A program made the translations under genes and the position numbers. A DNA stretch of 64,000 nucleotides, taken from assembly GCA_905234235.1 (NCBI GenBank), contig CAJOHN010000003.1, positions 119,708 through 183,707 on the forward strand, in the 5' to 3' direction. Origin of the DNA: an uncultured Selenomonadaceae bacterium. GTDB taxonomy: Bacteria; Bacillota; Negativicutes; Selenomonadales; Selenomonadaceae. Of this stretch, positions 18,230 through 27,496 are shown in pieces. The notes below the pieces were generated by a model, which had not been told where the DNA came from, did not search any database, and saw only the letters and a program-made list of their open reading frames with translations. Within the stretch, counting starts at the first letter, position 1, and each line of letters begins with the position of its first letter.

Positions 18230-18335
18230 AAAATTTCCCCCCAGAAAAAAGTTTTACCGGCATTTTATCAGAGGGCGCGAATAATTTCAACACGAAAAGC
18301 CGCATCATCTGATACGGCTTTGAAATTTCTTTATT

Positions 18336-18412
18336 TGGTCGGAGCAACAGGATTTGAACCTGCGACCCCCTCGTCCCAAGCGAGGTGCGCTACCGAACTG
18401 CGCTATGCCCCG
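18336..18412 (-). tRNA. tRNA-Pro (UGG anticodon)
   Basis: CGGGGCATAGCGCAGTTCGGTAGCGCACCTCGCTTGGGACGAGGGGGTCGCAGGTTCAAATCCTGTTGCTCCGACCA; full cloverleaf with encoded CCA. Confidence 0.95.
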
Positions 18413-18446
18413 ACGTTGAAAATTTTACACAATCGCCGCCACGCTG

Positions 18447-19025
18447 TCAAGGAGTGATTTCCAAACTCATAAGCACTTCGCCGCTATCGAGGTCGAAGAT
18501 TTGAATTTTATCATCAGTGATAAGCGCGACGCTTGTTTTTTTATCGGGCTGATTGGTAAGATACGGGCTGACGGTGCCGGGATTAAGGAAAATAGTTTCG
18601 CCGCGTTTTTCAAGAACAGGTTTATGAATATGCCCCGTGATAAAAATATCTGCGCGGAAAGTTTTAGCCATTTTATCTTTATCGGCGTCGGACGGCAGGA
18701 GGTGCCCGTGATTAACGACAATCCTTTTACCGTTCGTGAAAACGTGAGCATACGGGATTAAAACGGGCGTTTCGAGGACAAGTTGGTCAACTTCAGAATC
18801 GCCGTTGCCGCGCGCAATCACGAATGGAATTTTCGAGGCGTTAATAAAAAGAGCCAACGCTTTGGGATTGTAGCCGTCTTCTACGCTGTAATGAGGATTA
18901 TTTATTCCATGATAGCAAACGTCGCCCGCGTGCAGAATCAAATCCGCGTCAGCGAAAAATTTTTCCATTGCAAGTTGGACTCGCGGAAAGTAGCCGTGAG
19001 TATCTGACATAACTCCGATTTTCAT
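18447..19025 (-). CDS. YfcE/MJ0936-type metallophosphoesterase
   Basis: MKIGVMSDTHGYFPRVQLAMEKF, ILHAGDV, FVIARGNGDSE, VNHGHLLP. Confidence 0.9.
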   Translation of the reverse strand: MKIGVMSDTHGYFPRVQLAMEKFFADADLILHAGDVCYHGINNPHYSVEDGYNPKALALFINASKIPFVIARGNGDSEVDQLVLETPVLIPYAHVFTNGKRIVVNHGHLLPSDADKDKMAKTFRADIFITGHIHKPVLEKRGETIFLNPGTVSPYLTNQPDKKTSVALITDDKIQIFDLDSGEVLMSLEITP

Positions 19026-19037
19026 TTTGAACACTCC

Positions 19038-19481
19038 TTACTTGTTTTCGAGAGCCATAATTTTATTGACGCGCCGCTCATGACGCCCGCCCGCAAATTC
19101 TGTTGTCAACCAAGCGCGAACAATCTTACCCGCAACTCCGACGCCGAGTACGCGCCCGCCCATCGCCAAGACGTTTGCATTGTTATGCTCGCGGCTCATC
19201 TGCGCCGAATAAACATCATTGCACAGCGCACAACGTATCCCGTGAATTTTATTCGCCGCCATAGAAATTCCAATGCCCGTGCCGCAAAGGACAATGCCTC
19301 TGTCAGCCGCGCCGCTCACAACGTCCGCGCAAACTTTCTCGGCAATATCGGGATAATCAACAGCGTCCGTGCCGAACGTCCCAATATCTTTAAATTCAAC
19401 GTCGTCAAACTCCGCCAAAACTTTCTTGACTGCCTCCTTTAAATCAACTGCGCCGTGATCGCTGCCAATCGTAATTTTCAT
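19038..19481 (-). CDS. rpiB: Ribose-5-phosphate isomerase B
   Basis: MKITIGSDHGAVDLKEAVK, GIVLCGTGIGISMAANKIHGIRCALC. Confidence 0.95.
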   Translation of the reverse strand: MKITIGSDHGAVDLKEAVKKVLAEFDDVEFKDIGTFGTDAVDYPDIAEKVCADVVSGAADRGIVLCGTGIGISMAANKIHGIRCALCNDVYSAQMSREHNNANVLAMGGRVLGVGVAGKIVRAWLTTEFAGGRHERRVNKIMALENK

Positions 19482-19495
19482 GTCGTAACCTCCCG

Positions 19496-20125
19496 TTATT
19501 CCGTCGGTTTTATGTCGTCGAAGACTGCCGGTAATTTTTCTGCCAATATCTTATAAATTTTCAGCGCGACTTCCCGCATTTGAGGATGCGCCGCCTTTGC
19601 CGTCCTTAACCTTAAAAAATGCCGCCACTCGCGCAGATTCATCGTCACGAAAATTTCTGTCTTAAGTGAGTTCGGTAAGATTGAACGCGCTTCTTCGGGA
19701 CGTGCGCCGCCTGCGCGGAGTTTCAAATAATTTTTCTCCAGTTGCGCCATCGTCTCCTGCCAAAGTTTAAAATTTTCATCGTCTTCGCGCCAAAAACACG
19801 GCTTAATAAATGTCAACTCGCCGCCAAATTTCCCCGCCGTATAATCACAGAACCTAGTTGATTCTTGGGAGTAACTTGCCAATCTGTGGCGAACGAGTTC
19901 ATGCGTAACGCCCCTGTCGCAAATTATTTTGAATGAAATCGCCGCGTGTTCGATAACCGATTCATGCCCGCGCTTGATTATCCCGCGAATGAATTTTTCT
20001 GCGCTGTCGTCTTTAATGTTGCCCTCCGACTTGTAGCAGACACGCCCCGCCAGTTCCAATTTTTTCATGACAGCCGCCGCGTCGAAGTCGTCAACTAATT
20101 CAACGCTCGGCTCAATTATTTTCAT
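19496..20125 (-). CDS. thyX: FAD-dependent thymidylate synthase
   Basis: RHRLASYSQESTRF motif; MNLREWRHFLRLR. Confidence 0.95.
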   Translation of the reverse strand: MKIIEPSVELVDDFDAAAVMKKLELAGRVCYKSEGNIKDDSAEKFIRGIIKRGHESVIEHAAISFKIICDRGVTHELVRHRLASYSQESTRFCDYTAGKFGGELTFIKPCFWREDDENFKLWQETMAQLEKNYLKLRAGGARPEEARSILPNSLKTEIFVTMNLREWRHFLRLRTAKAAHPQMREVALKIYKILAEKLPAVFDDIKPTE

Positions 20126-20268
20126 CGCAAAGCCTCCTTAGTTCCAAGCTTTATCAATTCTATCACGGCGGCTAAATTAACTCAACGCAGGATTTTTTCA
20201 TAGGCAAGCGAATTTAATCAGCGCAACGTTTCGGGAGTTCCTTTTAGGACAGAATGGAGTAGTGACGA

Positions 20269-21729
20269 ATGAGCGAAACAATATTAAATGGCGTGCTTGA
20301 AGAGTTCGCAAAGCTGGCGGCAATCCCACGCCCTTCCAAGCACGAGGAACAAGTCAGCAATTACTTGAAAAAATTTTTTGAGGAACGCGGCTTAAAAGTC
20401 GTGCAGGACAGTTTTAAAAATATTATCGCCGAAGTTCCCGCGAGCGTCGGCAAGGAAAATATTCCGCTGACGATTTTGCAAGCGCATATGGATATGGTTT
20501 GCGTGGCGCAGGAAGGATACACTTTTAATCCGACGAGCGACTCGATAAAATTGATACGCGGCGAAAAATTTTTAGAGGCGGAAGGTACAAGTCTCGGCGC
20601 GGACGACGGCATCGGCATTGCGGAGATTCTTTATCTGGTTAAGAATCGCGATAAATTTTCTCACGGCAGGCTTAGGATAATTTTCACGACCGACGAGGAA
20701 CAAGGCATGAGCGGCGCGATTGGGCTCGATAAGAAATTTTTATCCGACGCTCAATATCTTATCAACTGCGACTCGGAAAAGTTCGGAGAATTAGTCGCGG
20801 GTTCGGCGGGGAGCGTTCACGTAATTTTTTGGCGCGAACTCCATTACGTCCGACCCGATACCAAGTTGCCGAACAATATGCTGATAAAAATCGGCGGCTT
20901 ACGCGGCGGGCATTCCGGCGAAGAAATTTCTTCGGGGCGCGTCAATGCGATTAAAGTTGCGGTGTCGATTATGCGGGCAATTACTCAGCGCGGGAAAATT
21001 CGTTTGTCGAAACTTAGCGGCGGGCGCAATTTTAACGTCATCCCCGACAGCGCGGAACTCGTTATCGCTACGGATTTAAAGGCTGAACTCGTTGAAAAAA
21101 TTTGCGACGAAACTGCGCGGCGTCTGAAGAATGTTTACGGCGCGACTGAGCCCAATATAAAAATCGAGGCGCAAGTCATCAGACGCCCCGATAAAGTTTT
21201 GCACGCCAAAGATTATGATTTCCTCGCCAATCTCACAACGTTAATTCACAGCGGCGTTTATCTGATGTCGCCCGACAATCCCGCGCAGGTTTTAGCGTCG
21301 GCGAATTTAGGCGTCGTGCGCATGAATGATAACATTGTTGAACTTAAAATTTTGCCGCGAGCCAATGCCGATGAATTGGTTGATGAATTTATTGAAGGCT
21401 TCGGGCAAGCGGCGCGGCTTTGCGCATTCGAGAGCAAATTTACCGCAATAACGCCCGCGTGGAAATTCAATCCCGATAGCAAACTTTTAAAGCTCGCCAA
21501 AGAAATTTTCACGGAGCAAAACGGTTACGCGCCCGAAGTCAAAACGATTCACGCGGGTTTGGAGACGAGTTTTTTTGCCAAGAAAAATCCCGCGCTCGAT
21601 ATAATTTCAATCGGAACGACCAACGAAAACATTCACAGCCCTAACGAACGACTTCATCTTGAAACTGTCGCGCCGCACGTAAAATTTATCATCGGGCTAC
21701 TGGAAAAAATTTCTGCGACAAAATCTTGA
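20269..21729 (+). CDS. pepD: Aminoacyl-histidine dipeptidase (PepD, M20)
   Basis: LQAHMDMVCV, EGTSLGADDGIGIAEIL, TTDEEQGMSGA, GLRGGHSGEEI. Confidence 0.93.
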   Translation: MSETILNGVLEEFAKLAAIPRPSKHEEQVSNYLKKFFEERGLKVVQDSFKNIIAEVPASVGKENIPLTILQAHMDMVCVAQEGYTFNPTSDSIKLIRGEKFLEAEGTSLGADDGIGIAEILYLVKNRDKFSHGRLRIIFTTDEEQGMSGAIGLDKKFLSDAQYLINCDSEKFGELVAGSAGSVHVIFWRELHYVRPDTKLPNNMLIKIGGLRGGHSGEEISSGRVNAIKVAVSIMRAITQRGKIRLSKLSGGRNFNVIPDSAELVIATDLKAELVEKICDETARRLKNVYGATEPNIKIEAQVIRRPDKVLHAKDYDFLANLTTLIHSGVYLMSPDNPAQVLASANLGVVRMNDNIVELKILPRANADELVDEFIEGFGQAARLCAFESKFTAITPAWKFNPDSKLLKLAKEIFTEQNGYAPEVKTIHAGLETSFFAKKNPALDIISIGTTNENIHSPNERLHLETVAPHVKFIIGLLEKISATKS

Positions 21730-22750
21730 CGCCTAAAGTTATCGCGACGATTAAAACGTAAAAAATCAGCGCGTTCGGAGCCGTCATTATCAAATTTAAT
21801 TTGCCAAACGCTAATGTTAAGTAAGTTATCGCGAACGGATGCGCTAAATATACAAAGTAAGAATTTTTGCCGAGCAAACTTAAAAAATTTTTTATCCGCG
21901 CAGGCATTTTTACATTTTCAAACAGCATAAAGAAAAAAATCGACGCGGCGATTGTGTAGAAAATTCCCAGCGGCGAAAGTTGATGAGCCGTGTTGACTGC
22001 CGCTTCTGCCGAAAATTTCTCAACGTAAATTAAAAAATAAAACCAACCCAATAACATTGTCAGCGTGATTAAAAACGTCGCGCTGATTATTTTTTTTCGC
22101 GCCGAACACCACGTAAAAAATTTTTCCGAGCTTACTCCCAACACTCCGCCCAAAATAAATATGAATACGTAATGCAATACCAACCAGTTTAATCGCCATT
22201 TAAAAAATAAATTCTCCGACGTTCCCGCGTTGTAACTCGACCAATAATCAAATAAAATCTGCGCGGCGAGCAATAAAATTAATTTCGCGGGCGTCATTCG
22301 CTTGACTAAAAAAATCCACAGCGGCATTAACAGATAAAACCAAATTAATATCACCAAAAAATATAAATGGTACTTCGCCAGCCCAAAAAAATAAATTTCG
22401 GCCGCATAATCAAGCTCAGGGAAAAGTTGCCAGCCGTAAAACCAATTATCATGCACTAAATATAACGTCGACCAAATTAAATACGGAATCAGCACCGCTT
22501 TGAATCGCCGCCGCAAAAATTTTCCATAATTGAACGGCTCGGCAAGATTCATCCTGTAAAAAAGCCCGAACGCTGATATAAAAAAGAAAATCGGCACGCT
22601 GAATCGCGAGACGACTTCAAAAAACGCTACCAAATTGATGTTCGGCGTCGGATTCAGCAAAATATATTGCGAGCCCGTATGAATCGCCACGACGCCAAGC
22701 ATCGATACGCCGCGTATGTATTCGATTGATTCTAAATAAGGTTTTTTCAT
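21689..22750 (-). CDS. Acyltransferase family 3 membrane protein
   Basis: YIRGVSMLGVVAIHTGSQY, multi-TM; overlaps pepD 3' end by 41 nt convergently. Confidence 0.85.
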   Translation of the reverse strand: MKKPYLESIEYIRGVSMLGVVAIHTGSQYILLNPTPNINLVAFFEVVSRFSVPIFFFISAFGLFYRMNLAEPFNYGKFLRRRFKAVLIPYLIWSTLYLVHDNWFYGWQLFPELDYAAEIYFFGLAKYHLYFLVILIWFYLLMPLWIFLVKRMTPAKLILLLAAQILFDYWSSYNAGTSENLFFKWRLNWLVLHYVFIFILGGVLGVSSEKFFTWCSARKKIISATFLITLTMLLGWFYFLIYVEKFSAEAAVNTAHQLSPLGIFYTIAASIFFFMLFENVKMPARIKNFLSLLGKNSYFVYLAHPFAITYLTLAFGKLNLIMTAPNALIFYVLIVAITLGVKILSQKFFPVAR

Positions 22751-23454
22751 CGGTTGAGTTCAAATTCCACGTGAACACTCGCCGAACATTGCAAAGTTCC
22801 GCTCTCAATCGGCGTTTCAAAATTCCCGGCGTCTTCCATTGCCATTGAGCGTGCCATTTTATAATTCTGCGGCGTGGAAATGTGGTTTGAGTTGATTGAG
22901 ACGTTGCGCACGTTCACGATATATTTTCCGAGAGTTGCGGCGGTAATTTCGGCTTTACGTTTGGCGTCTAGAACTGCAAGCCTTAAAGCCTCGTCTTGGT
23001 AAGAATTTTTGTTGCGAAGTCCGAAGTTTAAGCTGTCAACGCGATTCGCGCCGTGATTTAAAGCCGTGTCGATAATTTTCCCGACCAAATTCAAGTTATC
23101 AACAATAATCGTGACGGAATTGCTCGCCTCGTAGCCGTCAAGAATCCTTTTGCCGTTGTCCAAGTGCCGATAAACAGGATTGAAGTTGTAATTGCCCGTC
23201 GAAATATTTTTGCGTTCAATGCCAAGCGCGACAATCGAATTGATGACGGAAGTCGCGACGCGAGCATTAGCCGATTGCACTTCGGACGGATTTTTATCGC
23301 GTGTAAGCACTCCGACGGAAATTGTAGCGCGGTCGGGCGTCGCCTCAACAATCCCCTCGCCCGTGACTGAAATTATCGGCGGTCGAAGTTCCTCTGCAAA
23401 GGTCGTCGCGCACACCATCATAACAATCATCAGCGTTAAACTAAATATTTTCAT
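22747..23454 (-). CDS. SIMPL-domain (DUF541) secreted protein
   Basis: ISVTGEGIVEATPDRATISVGVLTRDK; signal peptide. Confidence 0.88.
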   Translation of the reverse strand: MKIFSLTLMIVMMVCATTFAEELRPPIISVTGEGIVEATPDRATISVGVLTRDKNPSEVQSANARVATSVINSIVALGIERKNISTGNYNFNPVYRHLDNGKRILDGYEASNSVTIIVDNLNLVGKIIDTALNHGANRVDSLNFGLRNKNSYQDEALRLAVLDAKRKAEITAATLGKYIVNVRNVSINSNHISTPQNYKMARSMAMEDAGNFETPIESGTLQCSASVHVEFELNR

Positions 23455-23552
23455 CTAAAACACCTCCGCGCAGATTTTACCACAAACTTTGCTTGCGCGC
23501 TAAATTTTTTCTGATAAACTTGTTGATAAAAGACAAAGAGAGGAGAATTTTC

Positions 23553-24761
23553 ATGGAGGAGATTAGAGGAAAATACAATACGGCGATTTCTTTCGCTAAA
23601 GTCATCGAGGATTCGGCTCGCGAACAAATTCGCCGCATGTGTAACTACGAATTTACCAAAGACAGCAAAATCCGCATTATGCCAGACGTGCACGCCGGTA
23701 AAGGTTGCACAATCGGTACTACTATGACCGTCACCGATAAAGCCGTCCCTAATATCGTCGGCGTCGACATCGGTTGCGGCATGTACACCGTTAAATTGGA
23801 CGTTGACGCCTTAGATTTTGAGAAAATCGACGAGGCGGCGCATTATATTCCCTCAAAACGTAATGTTTGGGACTTCAAACAGGAAAAATTCGACTTAACT
23901 CAACTAAATTGCTATCGCGAACTAAAAGAAACCCGCAGAATCGAAAGAAGTCTCGGAACTTTGGGCGGCGGCAATCATTTTATCGAAATCGACTGCTCCT
24001 CTGACGGAATTTTTTATCTCGTTATCCATACAGGCTCAAGAAATCTCGGTAAACAGGTCGCGGAAATCTATCAACGCCTCGCTATCGACCTCGCCAAGGG
24101 TAAAGATAAGTTTTTCGCCCAGAAGGAAGAAATTATCGCCGTTTATAAGTCGCTCGGACGAAAAAAAGACATTCAACCCAAATTAAAGGAGTTGGAACGC
24201 GAATATCGCGGTAAACAAGCGTCAATGCCCGAAGATTTATGCTTTGTCTACGGAAAATACTTTCATCAGTACCTTCACGACATGGAAATCTGTCAAAACT
24301 TCGCAAAAATCAATCGCGAACTCATTGCTAAGATTTTACTCGGTAAATCGGGCATTTCGGGCGCAGAATCCTTTCATACTACCCATAATTATATTGATAC
24401 CGCCGATTTAATCATTCGCAAGGGCGCAATTTCCGCTCGCGACGGCGAAAAAGTCCTTATCCCGATAAATATGCGCGACGGCTCCGTTTTGGCGGTCGGA
24501 AAAGGTAATCCCGATTGGAATTTCTCCGCTCCTCACGGCGCAGGACGTATTTTATCCCGTTCAGACGCTAAAAATCAGCTAAACATGACCGATTATAAAA
24601 ATTCTATGGCGGGTATCTATACAACTTCAATCAGCGAAGGCACTCTCGACGAAAGTCCGCAAGCTTATAAGACCCTCGACGATATTTTAGACGTTATCGG
24701 CGAAACTGTTGAGATTATCGACGTGATGAAACCCGTTTACAACTTCAAAGCGGAGGGATAA
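23553..24761 (+). CDS. rtcB: RtcB-family RNA ligase
   Basis: MPDVHAGKGCTIGTTMT, VGVDIGCGMYTVKL, LGTLGGGNHFIEID, APHGAGRILSR. Confidence 0.93.
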   Translation: MEEIRGKYNTAISFAKVIEDSAREQIRRMCNYEFTKDSKIRIMPDVHAGKGCTIGTTMTVTDKAVPNIVGVDIGCGMYTVKLDVDALDFEKIDEAAHYIPSKRNVWDFKQEKFDLTQLNCYRELKETRRIERSLGTLGGGNHFIEIDCSSDGIFYLVIHTGSRNLGKQVAEIYQRLAIDLAKGKDKFFAQKEEIIAVYKSLGRKKDIQPKLKELEREYRGKQASMPEDLCFVYGKYFHQYLHDMEICQNFAKINRELIAKILLGKSGISGAESFHTTHNYIDTADLIIRKGAISARDGEKVLIPINMRDGSVLAVGKGNPDWNFSAPHGAGRILSRSDAKNQLNMTDYKNSMAGIYTTSISEGTLDESPQAYKTLDDILDVIGETVEIIDVMKPVYNFKAEG

Positions 24762-24773
24762 ATTTATTTTGTG

Positions 24774-24902
24774 ATGAATAATTCAGACAGAAATGAAATA
24801 ATTACCGAATGGGCACGCCGTCAACACCTTGATTCTGAACGTGAACAGCGTTTAAGAAAACAAAGACGCCGCAGAGAGGCTCGCAAAGCTAAAAATATTT
24901 GA
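24774..24902 (+). CDS. Small highly basic protein (42 aa), below ORF-track cutoff
   Basis: MNNSDRNEIITEWARRQHLDSEREQRLRKQRRRREARKAKNI, immediately after rtcB. Confidence 0.4.
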   Translation: MNNSDRNEIITEWARRQHLDSEREQRLRKQRRRREARKAKNI

Positions 24903-24976
24903 CTATAATAAAAAAAGCACTATAATTATCGCGTATATGCTCATAAACACAATAGTATTTGTAGAAGGTGATTATT

Positions 24977-25435
24977 TTGGAGACAAAACAACTAACTTTA
25001 ACCGCGATGATGTCCGCATTCGTGTTTATCGCAACTTTCGTGCCCAAAATTCCAATTCCGCTCGGTTATGCGCACTTAGGAGACGCCGCGATCTTCTTAT
25101 CTGTCATTTTTTGCGGTCGCAAAGTCGGAATTTTAAGCGGAATTATCGGTTCGGCATTGGCTGACTTTTTAAGCGGATTTCCACTCTGGATTTTGCCTAC
25201 GATTATCATAAAAGCCGCTGAAGCTGAGATTTTTTGGCGTTTGAAGGATAAAAATTTGATTATGAGTCTGATATTAGCAAGCGTTATAATGGCTTTTGGC
25301 TATACTTTTGCCGGAGCATTTCTTTATGACAGTTTAAGCGCAGGTTTCGCCTCTACTCCCGGTCTTTTACTCAAAGCCGCCGTTAATATCCTCATCACTC
25401 TAATTTTAAGCGGCGCGATTAAACATAAGCTCTGA
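24977..25435 (+). CDS. ECF transporter S component
   Basis: METKQLTLTAMMSAFVFIATFVPKIPIPLGYAHLGDAAIFLSVIFCGRKVGILSGIIGSALADFLSG; likely TTG start. Confidence 0.8.
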   Translation: METKQLTLTAMMSAFVFIATFVPKIPIPLGYAHLGDAAIFLSVIFCGRKVGILSGIIGSALADFLSGFPLWILPTIIIKAAEAEIFWRLKDKNLIMSLILASVIMAFGYTFAGAFLYDSLSAGFASTPGLLLKAAVNILITLILSGAIKHKL

Positions 25436-25561
25436 TATATTTTCTACATATATAGAATTTTAATTTTGAGCCACTGAAACGCAAAAATTTTTCCGAATCG
25501 CACTTCAAGGCGGTTTTTTTTGTGTTATAATAACTCCAAAACCATTTTGGGAGTTGATTTG

Positions 25562-26119
25562 ATGATTATTTTAGCCTCAGGCTCGCCGCGCAGGCATGAA
25601 TTGCTTAAAAAACTCTGTCCGAACTTCAAAATCCAAGCCAGCGACGCTATCGAAGTTCAAAACAACCTCGAACCTAAAATTTTGGCTATCGAAAACGCAA
25701 AACTCAAGGCTCAGGACATTTTTAACAAAAATCCCGGCGCAATCGTCATCGGAGCCGATACAATCGTCGTTTTGAACGGAAAAATCTTCGGCAAGCCCAA
25801 AAATCTTGCCGATGCAGAAAAAATGTTGGCGCAACTCGCAAATAATCGCCACGAAGTCATAACTGGCTTGGCAATCTGCGCGGGCGGCAAAATTTTCACC
25901 GATTGCGACGTTACGGAAGTATATTTTGGCGAAATGACGGCTGAGGAAATAAAAAAATACGTCGCGACAGGCGAGCCGCTTGATAAATCGGGTTCATATG
26001 CCTTGCAGGGCGGCGCAACTAAATTTATCGAAAAAATTCACGGCGATTGGTCAAATGTCGTAGGACTTCCCGTCTATCGGCTTAAAAAATTGGCTCAAGC
26101 GGCAGGAATTGAATTATAA
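25562..26119 (+). CDS. maf: Maf family nucleotide pyrophosphatase
   Basis: MIILASGSPRRHELLKKL, GADTIVVLNGKIFGKP, SGSYALQGGATKFIEKIHGDWSNVVGLP. Confidence 0.95.
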   Translation: MIILASGSPRRHELLKKLCPNFKIQASDAIEVQNNLEPKILAIENAKLKAQDIFNKNPGAIVIGADTIVVLNGKIFGKPKNLADAEKMLAQLANNRHEVITGLAICAGGKIFTDCDVTEVYFGEMTAEEIKKYVATGEPLDKSGSYALQGGATKFIEKIHGDWSNVVGLPVYRLKKLAQAAGIEL

Positions 26120-26167
26120 AAAAAAATTTCCCGACATGATTGCCGGGATTTTTTATTGCCGGAAATT

Positions 26168-27490
26168 TTATTGAACGTTCATGGACAGTTCGATAAATTT
26201 GTTTGAAAGCCGTGCGCGTTGAAGGACTTCTTCCGTGACTTCCGCGCCTGCTTCCACGACGATTGTGCCGCTGTCGGCAGCGATAGTTTTGGTTGCGTGC
26301 TTACCGAGCAATACTCTGCGGCGGCGGTCGTCAAGTTGTTTATTCTTCTGTTTAGGCGTCGGCGCAGGTTCTTGCGAAGAAACTTTCTGATTCGCCCGCG
26401 CCTTTTTGAGTGCCGCTTTTAAATCTTCCGCCTGCTGAGTCATTGCCGCGATTTTTCTATCCTCTTCGGAAGGCTGTTCCATAACGACGGGCTGAGGTTG
26501 TTCCTCGATAACGGGCGGCTCTTCGACGACGGGTTGCTCTTCGACGACGGGAAGTTCTTCGACAACAGGCTGTACTTCTTCGACGACGGGCGACTCTTCA
26601 ACGATAGGCGGTTCCTCAACAACGGCGGGCGGTTCTTCTTCCTCAACAACAGGAACGAAAGGTTCGGCGGGAACTTCAACAGGGTCGGGCGTCATGACTT
26701 CTTCCAAAGCCGCTTGCGTTTCTTCCGAAGTTGTATTTTCTTCAACGGGCGGCATTACCAATTCCGGTATCGGCTGAATTTCTTCAACCGGCTCGACATA
26801 TTCCGTCGGCATTTCGACAACTTCAACGGGTTCAACATTTTCTGTCGGAGTGTCAACAACTTCAACGGGTTCGACATTTTCTGTCGGCGCGTCGAAAGTT
26901 TCAAGGGGTTGTTCTTCAACCGGCGGCGTCCAAACTTCCTGCGCGGGTTCTTCATGAAAAGCTTCAAACGCGGGGCGTTCGATTAAATTATTTTTTTTTT
27001 CCCCGTCAACGTCTACAACCGTGACTTGCTTGCCGAAGATTGATATTTGTTCCGCTGTTACATCGTTGACAGCTCCGTCGGGGGCGGTGATTTCGCATTT
27101 TTCAATCTTGCCGCCCTCGCCGATATAAACCTCAGTGACTTTGCCTTGAATGTGCCCGCTCTTGGTTATCGCTTTGGTGCCGATGACGCGAACATTATCC
27201 ATTAGCAGGCGTTCATAATCGCCCGCTTCTTCCAACTTCAAAATATTTTCGCTGTGCGTGATAGTCACCGCGTCATCGCCTATGGCAATAATCGCCTCGT
27301 AGGGAATGAGTTTAACGCCGCGATACCAATCGTCATCCTCTATCGTTATCGCCGCGACTTTCCCGTTCTTAGCGTCGATTAAAAGCGTTTTACTGACGCC
27401 CAGCTCGCGCCCTTCGGTTATGCTGATAATCGGCAAGCCCAGAATTTCTGCACTTTTTTTCATTCTGTTACCTCCAAAAACTTTCATCAT
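26168..27490 (-). CDS. PRC-barrel domain protein with long Pro/Glu/Val repeat linker
   Basis: Two N-terminal PRC-barrel-like segments; PTENVEPVEVVDT-type and PVVEE(Q/P)-type repeats. Confidence 0.7.
   Translation of the reverse strand: MMKVFGGNRMKKSAEILGLPIISITEGRELGVSKTLLIDAKNGKVAAITIEDDDWYRGVKLIPYEAIIAIGDDAVTITHSENILKLEEAGDYERLLMDNVRVIGTKAITKSGHIQGKVTEVYIGEGGKIEKCEITAPDGAVNDVTAEQISIFGKQVTVVDVDGEKKNNLIERPAFEAFHEEPAQEVWTPPVEEQPLETFDAPTENVEPVEVVDTPTENVEPVEVVEMPTEYVEPVEEIQPIPELVMPPVEENTTSEETQAALEEVMTPDPVEVPAEPFVPVVEEEEPPAVVEEPPIVEESPVVEEVQPVVEELPVVEEQPVVEEPPVIEEQPQPVVMEQPSEEDRKIAAMTQQAEDLKAALKKARANQKVSSQEPAPTPKQKNKQLDDRRRRVLLGKHATKTIAADSGTIVVEAGAEVTEEVLQRARLSNKFIELSMNVQ
26480..26920 (-). repeat. 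Intragenic repeats encoding (PVVEE)n and 13-aa PTENVEPVEVV[D/E][T/M] units
   Basis: Visible tandem repetition in DNA and protein. Confidence 0.8.
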
Positions 27491-27496
27491 TTATAT

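Noticed and set aside
24903-24976. Riboswitch upstream of ECF S component
   Set aside because: Intergenic gap too short and AT-rich; no conserved structure seen.
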